In this document: piece after piece, positions 1 to 14,300 of the stretch | How the letters are laid out: the number at the start of each line of letters is the position of its first letter | How positions within the stretch are numbered: the stretch's first letter is position 1 | Source of the DNA: Pterobdella sp. o SKG-2022 | Taxonomy: Eukaryota; Annelida; Clitellata; Hirudinida; Piscicolidae | Direction: 5' to 3' | Length of the DNA: 64,000 nt | NCBI GenBank assembly: GCA_964035795.1 | Contig: OZ038321.1 | Span: forward strand, 17,859,209 to 17,923,208 | Made by a program: the position numbers and the translations under genes | Notes under the pieces: generated by a model | The model's input: only the letters and a program-made list of their open reading frames with translations | What the model was told of the DNA's origin: nothing | The model's database searches: none

Positions 1-268
1 CAAAACTTGTTGTACCTTGTGTTTTTACTGAATAAAAAATACTTTCATTTGCATTGGCGTAAAAATTAGGTAAAAAATCAGATAAAAGCTATTGAATATT
101 GAGATTTGTCGAATAAGTTAAAATTTAAGAATACTTTTTGACAAGTCTTAATAGGTTCAAAAGAATGATCAAAGCACCAAAAGGTTCTGAAGTGAACTTA
201 GTTTTTGTACAAGAAATTTTATTTCAAAAATGTTTTTATGCTAACCTTTTACTGAAAATTTTTATTAG

Positions 269-318
269 AAGAAAATAGATGCATCGAAGAAACAAATTTG
301 TTGATTGGTTGCACTAAG
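269..318 (+). other. possible upstream semaphorin exon (tentative)
   Basis: A 50-bp stretch is preceded by a TTTATTAG acceptor and followed by a GTAGG donor. In one frame it reads as a short peptide with two cysteines ending NLLIGCTK, faintly like the LLVCGTN motif of Sema domains. No intermediate exon was found between it and the secure exon at 2365, so the link to the semaphorin gene is only a suggestion; it could be a chance open stretch. Confidence 0.2.
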
Positions 319-750
319 GTAGGAAACATACAAAATTAATCCATTTATGTCTGCACTAACATGCAATCTTACAAGTCTCAACCATAATTAAAACGATGTT
401 TTGAATACAATATATCTCATATCCACAATTTTTTTGCACATAATGTGTCATAATGTAGTTATCATCTCAATATTTTATTCTTTAATTTTAGTAAAAAAAA
501 AGATTTTTATAAAAGTCTAACTTTCGAAAACAAGTTTTAAAATATTAAAAACCTTAAGTATTTTAAGTTTTAAATTTTAAAATTATTTTTTCAAAAATTC
601 CAAGTTTTCCCAAAACAGAAGCTTTTTAGTTGATTGAGTTTTTTAATCATAATAACGAACTATTTCAAACTAAATAATCATCAAAATCTTATTCAGAAAC
701 AAAGATCAGATTGTTGAAGTAAATTTGTGAAACACAATGATTCTAAAAGT

Positions 751-1015
751 TGTTGTGAAGAACACTGAAAGTTTGGTGTTAATTAAAGTTTATCATTTTG
801 TTTTTAAGTGAATTTGTGTAACACAAATAATCTTCATGATGTAATGTGATGCGGTATTTATAAAGCGCTTTTCCTTATAGATCAAAGCGCTTGCTACAAA
901 TTTAATGTAGCGAAAACACACTGTGGAACAGGTGCTAATTGTCGGCCCACACGGGATCGAACCCGGTAACTTTAGATAATTAGTCTAATACTCAACCATT
1001 GAGCTATAAGGGCCG
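751..1015 (-). repeat. tRNA-Ile-derived SINE, best-preserved copy
   Basis: On the minus strand the element opens at 1015 with a tRNA-like head. It has A-box TAGCTCAATGGTTGAG, an anticodon stem TTAGA/TCTAA around loop CTAATTA (anticodon AAT) and B-box GGTTCGATCCC. This matches the layout of eukaryotic tRNA-Ile(AAT). A non-tRNA body follows, containing GTAGCAAGCGCTT and AAGGAAAAGCGCTTTAT, shared with the copy at 18750. ATGATTCT(A/G)AAAAGT occurs at about 737-750 and again at 1016-1030, as expected for a target-site duplication. The T-stem lacks one C, so this is not a working tRNA gene. It lies upstream of the first secure semaphorin exon. Confidence 0.8.
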
Positions 1016-2364
1016 ATGATTCTGAAAAGTGAATTTTTTCATCTTATATGTAAAAAATTTCATTTTATTTATTGAATTTTTGTTCAAAACTAATAAAAAC
1101 ACGTACATATGAGTTTCAAAAGATAATAATTAAATAAATTTATTTTGATTGGGCACTTTGATTTTTTATACATCTTCAGAGCTACTTGAAGCTGATCTTT
1201 CAAGCATTATAAACTTTAAAATTTTTCTCTCCATCAAAATACTTTCAACGTTTGTTTTTAAAATATCAATTCAAATTTGAATTTTTTTATCTAATTAAAA
1301 AAAAAAAAATTTAAGCATTGTTTATCTCTTCCGCAGTAATAAGTGACATTTTCTATGTTTTTTTATTTCATTCAAGTCAAAAATTTTTGGTTGAAAAGTT
1401 CCAAAAGTTTTACTTAGAGTTAATCAATTTCAAAAGTTGTTTTATAAATAAATAAGCTTTTTATTTGAAAATATAAAAAATTCGCAGCAAGAATGAACTT
1501 GGAAACTCAATGTTTTTGAAAGTAAATGACAAAACTATTATTAATTCCGTTCATCACTCTGGTTATTCCTTCACAACAGCTTCTTTTTTTATTGAAAAAA
1601 GAAAGATGACAAATTAAAATGTTTCTACTTTGCAATCCTTAGTTAAAAACCCCCTTTCAATACTACCAAACTCGAAATAAATATTTTTTGAATAAATATA
1701 TTTGAAAAACACTAATTTTTGTTTCATAAAAACTTGGAATTTTGTTGAAGATAATTCTCAATACAAACGTTTGATAACTCTTGGTTATTGCAAAAGAAAT
1801 ATTGTTAGAGTTTAAAGTTGTATAAACTATTCTAAATGTCGAATTTTTGCCTATTTTTCCAGGTTTTTTTACTAGCTTATTTGATAGTTAATTTGAGTTT
1901 TTAATTTAAATAAAAAAATAATTTTTAAAATTTTTATTGATCTTTTATATTTACAATAAAATTATTGAGTTTAGTTCATGTTCAATGTGTATCAAAGAAT
2001 CTAAATGACGACTCACCTATATTATGCCAACAGTTTTCCCATGGTCAATATTTACAAACTGGTTTTTTTATAATTTAAAAATCATTAATCTTTAAAAATA
2101 AAGTTGAAATATTTTTTAAAAAGATTGGTTTTATACGAAATATTCCAATAAAAGTGACACTTTATTTTTATTCAAATTCTCAGCTTTTTTATTAACCGAG
2201 GTTTATGCTTCACAATAAAATGAGCTGTTTACAGCTGAAATGCTATAAAATATTCACATATTAAACTTTTATTTCAAATACTCTTCAAGCATTTGTTCAC
2301 AAAAAAAGGTCCACAAATAAATAATATCAGATGATACATATAGACACATTATAATCGAACTCAG

Positions 2365-5300
2365 ACCATCTTCTCGAGGGTTGCTCGAGTGTGTAGTGAA
2401 GATAGGGGTGGCTTGAGGATAATGAGAAACATTTGGACATCATTCTCGAAAAGCAGACTAAATTGCTCTCTACCCGGGGATGTTCCCTTCCATTTCGATC
2501 TCATTCGTTAGTCCTCGTTATAAGCTTTCGTGGAAATTTAGTTTGTAAGTTTGTGCCTATTTTAAGCTTTTTGTTAGTTCACCATTTTTAATTTTTTTTT
2601 TATTTCTAGAAATTTAGTTTTGGGAATTTGTTTTAATTATTTTTAAAAGTATAAATATAATTATTCAAATTGAATTTTATAAATAAGAATTGAATTATAA
2701 GGTATAAATTTTTTGCCCTTTTTTCTTGAAACTTCAGCATTTACAATTTACTCACCACAACTGCTCAAACGCAACTAATTAAATATTTCATTCTCATAAT
2801 AGAGTTGAAATTGTTGTCCCATATTCCTCAGTTAATCTTATATCTTTTTAAATGTATAATGTAGTTAAGCTTTTACACGGTTGTAGTTCTGTTTCAAATG
2901 AAGCTTTCAGAATCACTATATTTGGTTGTTGAGTTCAATTTATCTCATGAGATTTGGAAATTTGCATTTTAACCCAATCTTATAAGTTGAAATTTACATA
3001 TTGAACTTTCCTTTCAGCTTTCTTTACATATAATATTTTTTTAAAATTTCCCGCTTTGCATTAGTTCGCTTATAAAATAGAATTACTCTAGATTTTCTAT
3101 AATCTTTTTGTTTTCAGATTTTAATTTTAATTTAACGTTTGAAATTTTTATTTTTTGTTCGTTACAAACAAAACTTTAACTAATTTTTTTAAATTTGAAA
3201 AGTAATTGTCAAAATTTTGGCAAACTTTGATTAGTTGAAATGATACGTATTTTTAAAAATTCAAAATATTGTAAAAACTGTGCAATGCTTTTTGTAAGAC
3301 TAACTTTCATTACAAAGTAAAATCAGGTAAAAAGCTTTGAGCAGTTTTAATAAACTTTAGTGCTGTTTTCTTTATATTTGAGACATAATTCTGTTTGGTT
3401 TTGGCATTGAAACTGTTTGCAAAATTTTTTATTTAGTTATATCTTGATGTTATTTGCATAATTAATTTAAATACATTTTCAGAGTCGACATCAAACATAG
3501 GCAAAGGGTACTATAGATCAACGATAATGACTTCAGAGAAAAAAGACATCATCTACGCTATTTTTTCCACACCGAAGTTGAAATAGTTTTTTTAATATGT
3601 TTGATACAAATCTTCTAATAACTCAATATTTCTTTATTACTTTGAGGCTGTATACATTTGAAATATTTAATCTAGCAATTCTTTATAGTCTCTTTTGCAT
3701 TTACTTTTTTTAATTAAAGAGACTCCCAATACACGTCAGATGGCATATGATTGAGTATTTCTTGAGCTTTTTACCTGATTGATAGTTTTTCTATTTTTTT
3801 AAATTAGTTTTTTTATAATGATTAATCAAGTATTGCTTTTATATGAATTTAATTTTGGAAAATTTTTGAATTTATGATTGTTTTCTATAAGTGAAATTAA
3901 ACATAAAAAATAATTGGATCATGAAACATCAAACGAATTAAATAAACATCTGATAAATTTTAAACTCCACAGCAACAGTATTCCTGCTTCAGCCATCTGT
4001 GCTTACTCAATGTCGCACATAGTAAACACATTTCTTGGTAGGTGCAATTTACATTTCAGAAATCTTTATTACCTTAGTTGAAATACTGTTTAGATACATT
4101 TAAAATAGTTTTCATTTGAACCTCAAATTCAATTAAATAAGAGTGTTTTTGAAAAGTTGCATGAGGGAAAAAAACTCTTGTGGGTTGTTTTTTATTTTCC
4201 ACGCCATGAAATAAATGTTTCCTAAGAAAGATTTTTTTCTACTTTTCAACGTTTTATTTAGATTTTCAGTCTTTTTCTACTTTTTCAAAATGAAAATTAA
4301 ATAAAATCAATCGAAAATTTTTTGTTTCAATATTTAATACTTTCAGTGTATCTTCCTTTGTGACAATCTTTTTGATTATTTAGATCTAGATGAGTTTACT
4401 TATAAGAGATTTATTGTTTAAACCACTTCATTATTCTAAATGTTTTATTCAAATACAAACTTTCAAAAAGGTTAAACTAAAAACCATTCTGCTACCAAGT
4501 CCACTTGCATTCATTTCTGCAGGGCAAATATATGAGTGAGAGAGTAAAAAACTGGAAAATGAAGAATACAAATACTTTAGTTTTTATGGTTTCAATTTGT
4601 TACAGTTCTTGCAAATGTTATCAATTTTTTTGTTTTTTCTTGGAATCTTTGCTATTAATAGAGATTTATAGAATAGCGTCATAGCATCAGTTAATCTTTT
4701 TTATTTTTCACTGTTAATAGAAAGTTCTTTGTCATTTTTTTTGGTGTTTTTATGACAACTCAAAATTCTTTCAACAATATTTATATTACAGAATATTCTA
4801 TCTTTCATAAAAATAGTTTCTGCTGTTTAGAAAAAAATTTTTAACAATATAACTTGAAAAAACTTTACTTATAACAATGAATAATGAAAAACATCAAAAG
4901 GATCATATAAAGAGCAAAAAAGCAAGGAGCATTTGTGGCTTCCAATCAGCAACAACCCTCTACCCCATCCAAACTCTGTTTGTTTACATAACAATTTACT
5001 TGATCATTGGTTTTCATTTGCGTGAATTCATGATTTGGTGTTTAAAAAATTAAATGCTAGAAATTATAGAATTTGAATAAAAATAAAGCGTTTTGGAACT
5101 TTGTTTATTTGACATATGCAGTTAGCTTTTAGAATATCTTTATTGAAAAAAAGTTAATTTAATATATCAATTGAAAATATTTTTATAATATCATTTGTAT
5201 TTCAGCTGAAATAATTCTAATTAAAATTTATTTATTCAATATTCAAGTACTGCTCAAATTCAAGTGAAAACCAAAACGATCAAACACTGAGCTTCATCAA

Positions 5301-8300
5301 AGAGCACCCTCTAATGCATAACAATGTTCCAATGTTAGGAGATAGGCCTCTCTTCATACAAGCAGGCTTCAAGTGAGATTTACAATGGTCCAGTTAAAAT
5401 ATAAAGAATTAATTAGTAAAGTTTTCAATTGAGTTTTGAGAAAAATAGAAAATTTTTTTGGAAGTAATTAATAGTCGATAAGAGTAACAAGTTTACGATT
5501 TTTTGCCATAGATTACATCAAATTGAGATTTGAATGAAAGCTGGTGGAGTGATAGTATAATGATAAACTTCAAACAGTATTGACATTTTTCTTTGAAACT
5601 CCATGAAGCTTTCATTTTTGAAACTTAAATTATCATTTAAATTATTGGAGAAAGTTTTTAACTTGCTATTCAAGTGCAATGGTAGAAATACGCGCTTGAA
5701 TTGCTTTCAATAACTTTCTATATAATATTCATTTTATATTTAAATTTGATAATGAGTTCGACAATTTTTGAAATATTCCAATTGAATTATTTTTTTTTAA
5801 ATTCGTCAATTATTAATGAAATGAAAACATGGAAAAACTATACAAATATTTCATCTTTTTTAATCAAAATATCGCTATTTTTATCCAATCAAATAATCAT
5901 TTAAACATTTTCATATATCGTATAAAACAGGTTTCTATTTTTTGTTCGTTATTTTTAATATTTTTCTAAAGTTGAACAATTTATACTTGAAAGTTTAATC
6001 AAAGTTGGAAAATTTCTTAATCGAACTTTCTCTGAATAAAAAATTTTCCAAACATTTTGTATTCACTATTTCTGATTGCTTTTGTCAAAATTTTCATTTT
6101 TTTTTGAATTAGCATTCCTAATAAGAATATAAATTTTTGAAAGTCATCAAATTTCTAATTACAAGCTAATTTGGTTTTCTCTTAATAAAACTTTGAAAAA
6201 AGAACAACAGTATGAAAAAATTTACTTTTTGTTAATATTTTTGGTGTATTTTTGATTTAAAATTAATATTTAATGGTTAAAAAATTTTGGGAGAAGGGCT
6301 AAATGTATTTGATGGAAATATCCAATTATAAAAAGCCTTATGCAAGTTCGAAATTTCCAAAATTAAGATTCGGTTGTGTGATGTAACCTTTTTCAATTTA
6401 AAAATAATTTAAACATTTTAAGAAAATAATTTTAAATATTTTAAGAAAATAATTTTGAATATTTTATAAAAATAATTTTAAATATTTTAAGAAAATAATT
6501 TTAAATATTTTAAGAAAATAATTTTAAATATTTTAAGAAAATAATTTTAAATATTTTAAAAAAATAATTTTAAATATTTTATTGATAGGATAGTAGTGGG
6601 TTTTGTGAATATAAATTTTCAAAAAGTTTCAAAATCTTCTTATTTATTCATTTTGAAAATTGGATCTTTTTTCCAATTAGTCATCAAAAAGAAACATTTT
6701 TTAATTTTGAAAAAATACTCAACAAATTTTTCATCAAAAATTGATAAAATAGGATCCAATTTATTAGATAAAAAAAGAAAACTTACATGCTTATCGGTTT
6801 AAGAGTTAAATCCTTTTGAATAGTTTTAATTAAAAATTTGAAGTTATATTCAAAGCTTTTTTGACAGTAACATTTCTCAACAGTTTTTCTATATTTTTTT
6901 TTTATTTATTCTTAATTTTCATTTTTATTTATCTATAATCTTTTTCTAATAATTGTTTGTTTCGATATCAATTTTTTTCTTTTCTTATTGTAACTTATAG
7001 CCTGTGATTAATATTCGAACAGTTTTCGGTATTCTGGAACCATCGTTAGTTTTGCAGTTTTCTCAACATTATCAATAAATAAAATCATTCAATTGATTGC
7101 AAAAATTTATTTTGCGCATAAATCTATTTATTTCCAGGTCTATTTGCGTTAGAAACTGATTATCAACAGAAAAAATGTTCTAAAATAGGCTCCCAATACA
7201 TTGTCTTTTTATTCAAATTAAATTTTCACAATTTTTAACAAGGTTTTCATCTTTTTTAGGAATTGATACATTTGAAAAAATGACCTTTTTTATGTATTTT
7301 GCAAATAAATAGGACATTTTTGAAAAATATTTTTAAAAAATTATTTTTTTTATTTTTTTTGCTATATAAAAGCTGTATTCAAGTTTTCACACCATAGTTA
7401 ATTGTGAGAGTTCAACTTACAACAAGCTTCGTGATATTTGATAAACAAGTGTCTGACTAATTTTTTTGTACGATATTTGAAGCTTTATTTGTTCATATTC
7501 TTCAGGACATCCCTGACCACCATAGCAGTCGACTGGCAAGTGAGAGCGGCAAATCTGCGATATTATGACATCATTTTTGTGGGAACAGGTTAGACGATAA
7601 AGTTATAAAAAAAACTGCTAGTCAAATACCGCACTGAGGAAAATTCGAATTTTGAGAAAAATGTTCAGAATACTTGAATATTTAAACAGCTTTTATAAGA
7701 ATTTTTTTTTTTTGGGATATAGAAATAAAATGTATTATGTGTAGGTTTTCTAGGTTCTTTTCAATAGAAAAATTTTTAGCTTGTAGGTTTAATTCTAAAA
7801 AATTATAAAAAAAATATTTTTAGGAAAATTTAAAGCTCATTACATTAATATTAATTGACGAACAAGAATCAAAAATGCAAAATGAACGTGTAAAGGATAC
7901 GTTAAATATACATTATATGCTCAAGTTTTCAGACTATAAACACTTGAAGTTTATTTTCATTGAAACACATTCGAAAATTTTGATAAGTAACTTATTCATT
8001 CAGAAAATTTTTTAATGTAACAACGATTTGGTACTCTATTTAATCAATTAATTTGAAACTACAAAAATCTCATTCACAAAAATGAATGTCTTATTGAAAA
8101 AAAGTGTTTTGGAAGTTTTGCTGTAAAAGATTTGGAAAACAATGAATTTGCAATTTTTCGTGAAAGAACTAATAGGAATTTAAGAAATTTTCAAAAGATT
8201 AGTAACAAAAATTTGATTCCAAATTCAATTTGCTTCTCAAACGTTGATTGAATTTTTTAAAAATCCTTATTTTTTTATGGACTCATAAAATTGTATAATG

Positions 8301-11300
8301 ATTTTTTCTATATAAAATAAATATCCTATAAAAAATTTTAAGCAAGCAAAATTTAAAAACTTCACCGTTCTGTGCTTTTCAAATTTAATGCATTTTTAGT
8401 TATTTTTCAACTTCTTTCATAGAAACTTTTCAGCTTCTTTTGTGGAAATTTTTTACTTTTTTTTATTGAAACCTAGTCATTTCTGATACGCTTTATTATT
8501 ATTCGATTTATTTTTCTGCGATAAGCTTGACTAGAGCTCTTACTCAATGGGTCTTTCTAGTCTTACATCACCACCATGGCATATAGTCTTTACTGATGTT
8601 AATCTTTCACCTCATAGCACCATTGTTAAAATTTTTTATGCAAATTACACTAATACTTATCTGATAATAATTTCATGAAAATCAAGAAAATCTTGCATTA
8701 ACAAAACAAACACAGAAGATTTGTGTTATTCGCTCTTCATAGCTTGCAGACTATTTAATAACCGGCATGAATCTCTTTCAGAGACTACAAGTTAATACAG
8801 CTTTTAATATTCATATATTCCTTTCTGCCAAAAGTAATAATTTATGTACAAATTATTTCTAAAAAATTTTTTTTATTAAATCAATTCTATTGGATTGGTT
8901 AAAATTGACTTTTTTGCGCATTGAATTAGTGATATCATCGCTTAACAAAATTGACGTAAACACATTGGTTCTTTTAATGGATTTTCTTTTAAAACTCTTA
9001 TAACATTAATTTTTCAGCTTCTTTTCAAACAAGTAAAAATTTTTCTGAATTATCAAGCTGAAATTTAATAATCTAATTTTCCAAATTAGCATAAACTTAA
9101 TATTTTCATTCAAGTTTAATTTATAGAATTAGCTTTTGCTTTCATAAACTTAGGTGAAATGCGTTATTTTTTTTATAAAGGTCTTTAGAAGGCTTTGATA
9201 TATTAGAGTTAATTTATTTCTTCGGTATTTTTAATTTTACGCTCACTAGCTTAATCATTAATTTTAACATTATTGATCAAAATCAAAAGTAGTTTCAAAG
9301 TGAAAAACTTTGAGTAAAAAATTCCATAAAAAGTTAACTTTTGAAAACAATATTGGAAAATTTGTTTGAGAAACTATTTGCTGGAAAGGAATAAAAATAT
9401 TTTCAAAATCATCATATTTTATGATTTCGAGTCATAGAAACTTGGCAAGTCTCCAGCATGACAGTTGCTCTCTCTGTGACTTCCATCAAAATATCTTTGT
9501 CTTCGCTATTTATCTGACAATTTAATGTAAAGTTTTTATCTCAAATTTTTTAATAAATTTAATTTTTTCTCATAATTGTTTTTGTTCCTTTGAAACCCAC
9601 AATAACTACAAAACTCATACGTTGCAAGTCATGGAAACTTGCATGGATCGTGTTGCATTATATGAAATCAATTAAAAAAGTTTCGAAATGAAATTAATTC
9701 TTATAAAATAATTATTTCATATATATCTTGCTTCCAAACTGCTGTTTTTCATGCTTTTTTCTTATCGAAATGCAAGACTTCATTGTTTTACCAATGCCTG
9801 TAATCGTTCTGGATGCACCATAAACCTAAAACAACTTTCACTTCACATAAATCCATAACCTCATAGTAAAAGTCTCCACTGAAAAAAGTCAACCTATCTC
9901 GATTTCATTGAAAGGCTGGACTTTAGATCAAAAACTTTCACGAAGAATTAATATTTCACATCTTTTGGTTTAAAAAATCACTACCCAAAAATTTCACTAA
10001 ACATGTTTTTCAGTATTTTTTATGGAGCTGTAATTTGGGTAATGTACTGCGAGCATTGCTTGAGATTATTGCAAGGAAAAATATGAAAAAATAAAATGAC
10101 CAACTTTACAGTTTTTGCTATTTTTTCCTCTTTGCAAGAGTTTTTTGGTTGTGCTGAAATGGCTATTTGAACCGTATACTCAACCACTTTTCTGCTTCAT
10201 AGTTTGCTAAAAGCTTTTGATGTTTAGCCTTCTTTTGGGAACAAAAAAAAAGAGAGAATCTGAACTTTTTGCGACTGTAGAGGTCCAAAGCAAAACCATA
10301 TCGCAAAAAAATATTTTGAAAAAATTTTTGAAAAAATCTCTAATACGATCGTATTGGGTTTTTAAACAAAATTAGCACACGCATTGTCATATATGGCAAA
10401 AGTTTTTAGCATGTTTTCAAAAAATTATTAAGTTTTATTGATCCAATAACATTTCATTTGTTCTAAACGTTGCTTTTGTGACTACTAGCCTTTAAGCTTT
10501 GACACCACGAGTTGTTTAGTCACCTTTTTTTGCGTTGTTAAAGATATTTTACTTGTTTTGTCAGTTGTTTTTTTGGGATGTGACCAATTAATTTACAGCT
10601 TTTGGTTCAAATATCTTTTTCCACCAATTAATTTTTGGAGTGTAAAGTCGCTAATTTTTTTAAGCAAGTTTATTTTGAAAATTTTTCAAAGACAGCTGAT
10701 GAAAAAACTTTGGACTTGGTGAACATTTGTCTTGATGGTGATATATATTGCCAATTCATGTAAATAACCTTGTATGACGAGCGTGTTGATCACTCGAAGT
10801 TGCTGTTGAGTGGAGGTGGTGGAGAGTTCTGGGTTTGTATCAGTTTATATAAGGCTCAGATGGTGAAACTCATAAAAAAAAATGTATCTTTTCTTACAAT
10901 CAAATGAACAAAAGCATAAGCAAAATTTTAATTTGGAATGATTATTGACCCATCATTTACATGATTTTTGAGTTCAAAAAAGATTAAGAAAATTTATCAT
11001 TTAAACACTTATTATAAGTTATTAAAAATAAAATATGTTCTCCTTTTGAAAAAGGTTTTTCATAAAAATCTGAGACATAAGCATTTAAACGCGTTTTTAA
11101 GGATGGACCTTAAGTACAATGAAGGATACTACTAATACTACTAATGTTATATATATTTACAACGATAACTCATTGTGAAAAATATAACAGCGTTTGAAAC
11201 ATTTATTAAAAATATTCCCACATTGTCAAAAATTTAATTAAAATGTCCTATTATGTTTTGAAAACTAAATTTTATTAATGCGTCTTTCTTCGTTGTATTA

Positions 11301-14300
11301 ATTTCCTCTATTCAAAATTTGTTCGAGTGTTTTTTGAAATATTAATGTTTACTGAAATTTCCAAAAAAAAAGTTTTTGAAAAAATTAATATTCTTTTTCA
11401 AAAAAAACGTCATAGCAGTTTAATATCAATAATTTTTAATTGCAAATTTTTAACAAAACATCAAAATAGCAACCGTTTATCATTTGATCAACAAAAAAGA
11501 TCACTTCAAGTTTCTTACAATGAATCAAAATTTATTTCCAAGACACTCAATTAGAGTTTTTCAAAATATTTCTTTGAAAACTACTTATTAACTAAGCCCA
11601 TTAATCAGTTTTTAAAAACTTTTCAATTTTTTCAATTTAAATTTATACTTAAAAAGCATTTTTTTCAAGATAAATGACTCTAAATTTTTGTGAAAAGTTT
11701 TCGTTTTCACTTGAGTACCAAATAATGTATAGAGTAGAGTGTCGTTAGAGCATCAATTACAAATGGAGTGTGTAGAAAGGATAATGTGGTCGGTTGAGGC
11801 GTTACGTGTTTGGACTGAAGGTATAAATAAATTTGAGATATGTCGGCAATTAAAAATTTGAATTAGTTTAATGTTCATTGCACGCTAGAAACTGCCATAA
11901 GGCAAATTGGTGTTCAAAATTGATTACAGCTATTAATGTAACTTTTTCGAGACATCTTATGTATTTTTCTTCAATATTTTGTAACGAAAAACATCAAATA
12001 AGAGAAATTTTTAATACATTTATTGAGAATCGGAAGCTATAATTTTCGATAAGTTTAGTCTTATCATAAAACGTTAGGCTAACGTTTTAAAATATTACAG
12101 CTATTACTATCATGAAACCTCGTATCTCATTGTGAGAAGATATAAATTGCCACAACTTTTAATATTTTGAAATTCTTCCAAAAATTTTTTATTGCACTTC
12201 ATATTTTCTGGATTTTTAAAAAAGTATAAATAATATTTTCAGCTGTGGATTTCAAAGTTGAAATTTTTTATTTTAAAATTTTACTTATTCATCAGTAAAA
12301 TCGGCAATTTTTAAAGAATACTTAATGTTTTAACATCCTAAGTTCAAGTTTTGAAAAAAAACAAAAAATGATCAATTTTGATCATCAATTGATTTAATAA
12401 TATTTTCAAAAGTTCAAAAACTAATGAATTTAATTGTGAATATTAAGATGATGGACGAGTTTTGAAGCTGTTCAACAAAGGCAAGGAGGGACGGATAGAT
12501 ACACAAATTATCGAGTCGTTAGTAGTTTTTCCTGAGAAGTATGAGGTCAAAAAGTTGGAGATTGTGTTGAACCCAGTAAAAAGAGCTGATTACAAACGCT
12601 TGCTTGTTTTGTCCGACCATTTGATTAAGACAGTTTCTCTACACCGATGCAGGAGTGCCGACACCTGTTTGTGAGTGTTGATGTATCACCAATAATAATG
12701 CTGTTTTCTTTTTGTTATTATAAGTTTTTATTCCATAATTTGAAAATTTTTTCATTAAGATGATAAGATTAAATTTATTGAAATTATTTTTAAGTAGGAA
12801 ATTTCTATGTTTTCATAATTTTTTCTTATTTTAACCAACATTGCGGCCAAATGACTTTCGCTTAACAACGCAGTGATTGTGTAGAAATGAGAGACCCGTA
12901 TTGCTCGTGGAAAGAACACAAATGTGCTCATTCTAATAAAGGACATTTAGGGTGAGTTGGGAAGCTTGCAGTTTTCATGTAAACCAAGTGTCTGCTCATA
13001 CAACTTTGAAGTTTTTTCGTTGAAACTTGTTTTTAATTTTTGATACAGAATTTTATAAATTTTATAATTTAAACAGTGAAAGTGGAAAAGTATTTTTGAT
13101 ATTTTTGAAACATTAAGAAAAATTTAATAAAAAGTAAAAAAGAGTTTTATGCAATCAATTCAAATAACAATGTAATAAGCTAAATATTTTTATAATCTTC
13201 CAGAATTTAATTACCAAAAATTGAGTTTTTGAAAAAAACAAAAAAAATCATATGTTTGTTAACAAACCACGCTTCTAACATTAAACCACATGAATTTTTC
13301 AAAACTACAAATTACTCAAAAACTCCTTTTGCTGATAAAACATTGTATTCATGTATAAATTTTGAACTAATTTTTAAAAGTCTTCAACTAACTCAATTGA
13401 GTCTGTTTGAAATTACTTTTAGTTTTCGTTACAACTCCCATAGATACATCTAATGAAAGTTTTCACTTCTGACAGTTTCGCTTTAACGTAGAAAATTTTT
13501 CTAAATTTTTATGAAACATCACTTCACTGCCTATCATGCTTCTTCATTTTGTTTTTGAAAATTTTAATTTCTCACTCTTCAAATACATGACAGAACTTTT
13601 GTTTTACAGGCTTCAGAATTTAGAATCAGGCCAACATCCGAAATGCACGCCCCACTCCACTCAAGTCGCCGACACAACAACAACGAAAAACATAAGCGCG
13701 AATAAAACAAACGCTTTTCCATTAGGCATTCATCAAAATCACCCTCACAATAGTATGATACTGTTACTAATTATTGTAATCATTCAAGTTGTATTATAGG
13801 TAATTCCAGACTTTAAATTTTTTTTATTGTTCTCACAAATCAAATAATTGAAAGTGCTTTTGTAATTTATTACAACAGTTATTCTACAAATACATGTATT
13901 TTGTTCTCATATTTTTTCTTCATTTTTCATTCAAAGTAAAAAATTTACTTTAAAATTGAAATAAATCAGATTTAATCTTGCTATTGCTATCTTACTTAAC
14001 TACAACTTTATGCGTTATTTTAAGAACTAAAAGCTTTCACGGACTATTTTAAATCAAGTTTTATTTTTTCAATAATTGGAAATTCACATAGATATTTTTC
14101 TTCTTAATTATATTTTTTCAAAGTTTTTTCAACTTAGTTAAAAACAACATTTGCCTTCAATCTTTAAATGATCAATAACTTCTCACATTTAGTTCCATCA
14201 TATAGCTTTATAAATTCGAAATAATAGTCCATTCATAAGGTGAAAAGAATGATTCCGGAAATTAACTTTTGCTTCAAAACATAATATCTCTAGAACATTA

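Noticed and set aside
948..1017. A functional tRNA gene on the minus strand
   Set aside because: The T-stem is defective, the sequence continues into a shared SINE body, and a near-identical unit occurs at 18750.
4532..4544. 13-bp microexon in the semaphorin after TCTGCAG
   Set aside because: The exon 3973-4037 joins 4901-4977 directly in phase and yields the expected GSYKEQKS sequence; the microexon would break it.
5701..6802. Plus-strand open frames at 5701-5904 and 6596-6802
   Set aside because: Inside a semaphorin intron, low-complexity and rich in I, F, N and K; no homology or splice support.
10741..10860. GC-richer patch with an open plus-strand frame, considered as a semaphorin exon
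   Set aside because: No acceptor in the right place, no Sema motif, and exons 7506-7588 and 12448-12670 already join directly in phase.
13229..13453. 74-residue plus-strand open frame
   Set aside because: Lies in the semaphorin intron 12952-13609; including it breaks the phase between the flanking exons.
13753..13799. Hydrophobic stretch MILLLIIVIIQVVL as the semaphorin membrane anchor
   Set aside because: It ends at a stop codon; the donor at 13752/13753 is the only one keeping phase with the next exon, and a proper membrane segment is encoded in the last exon.
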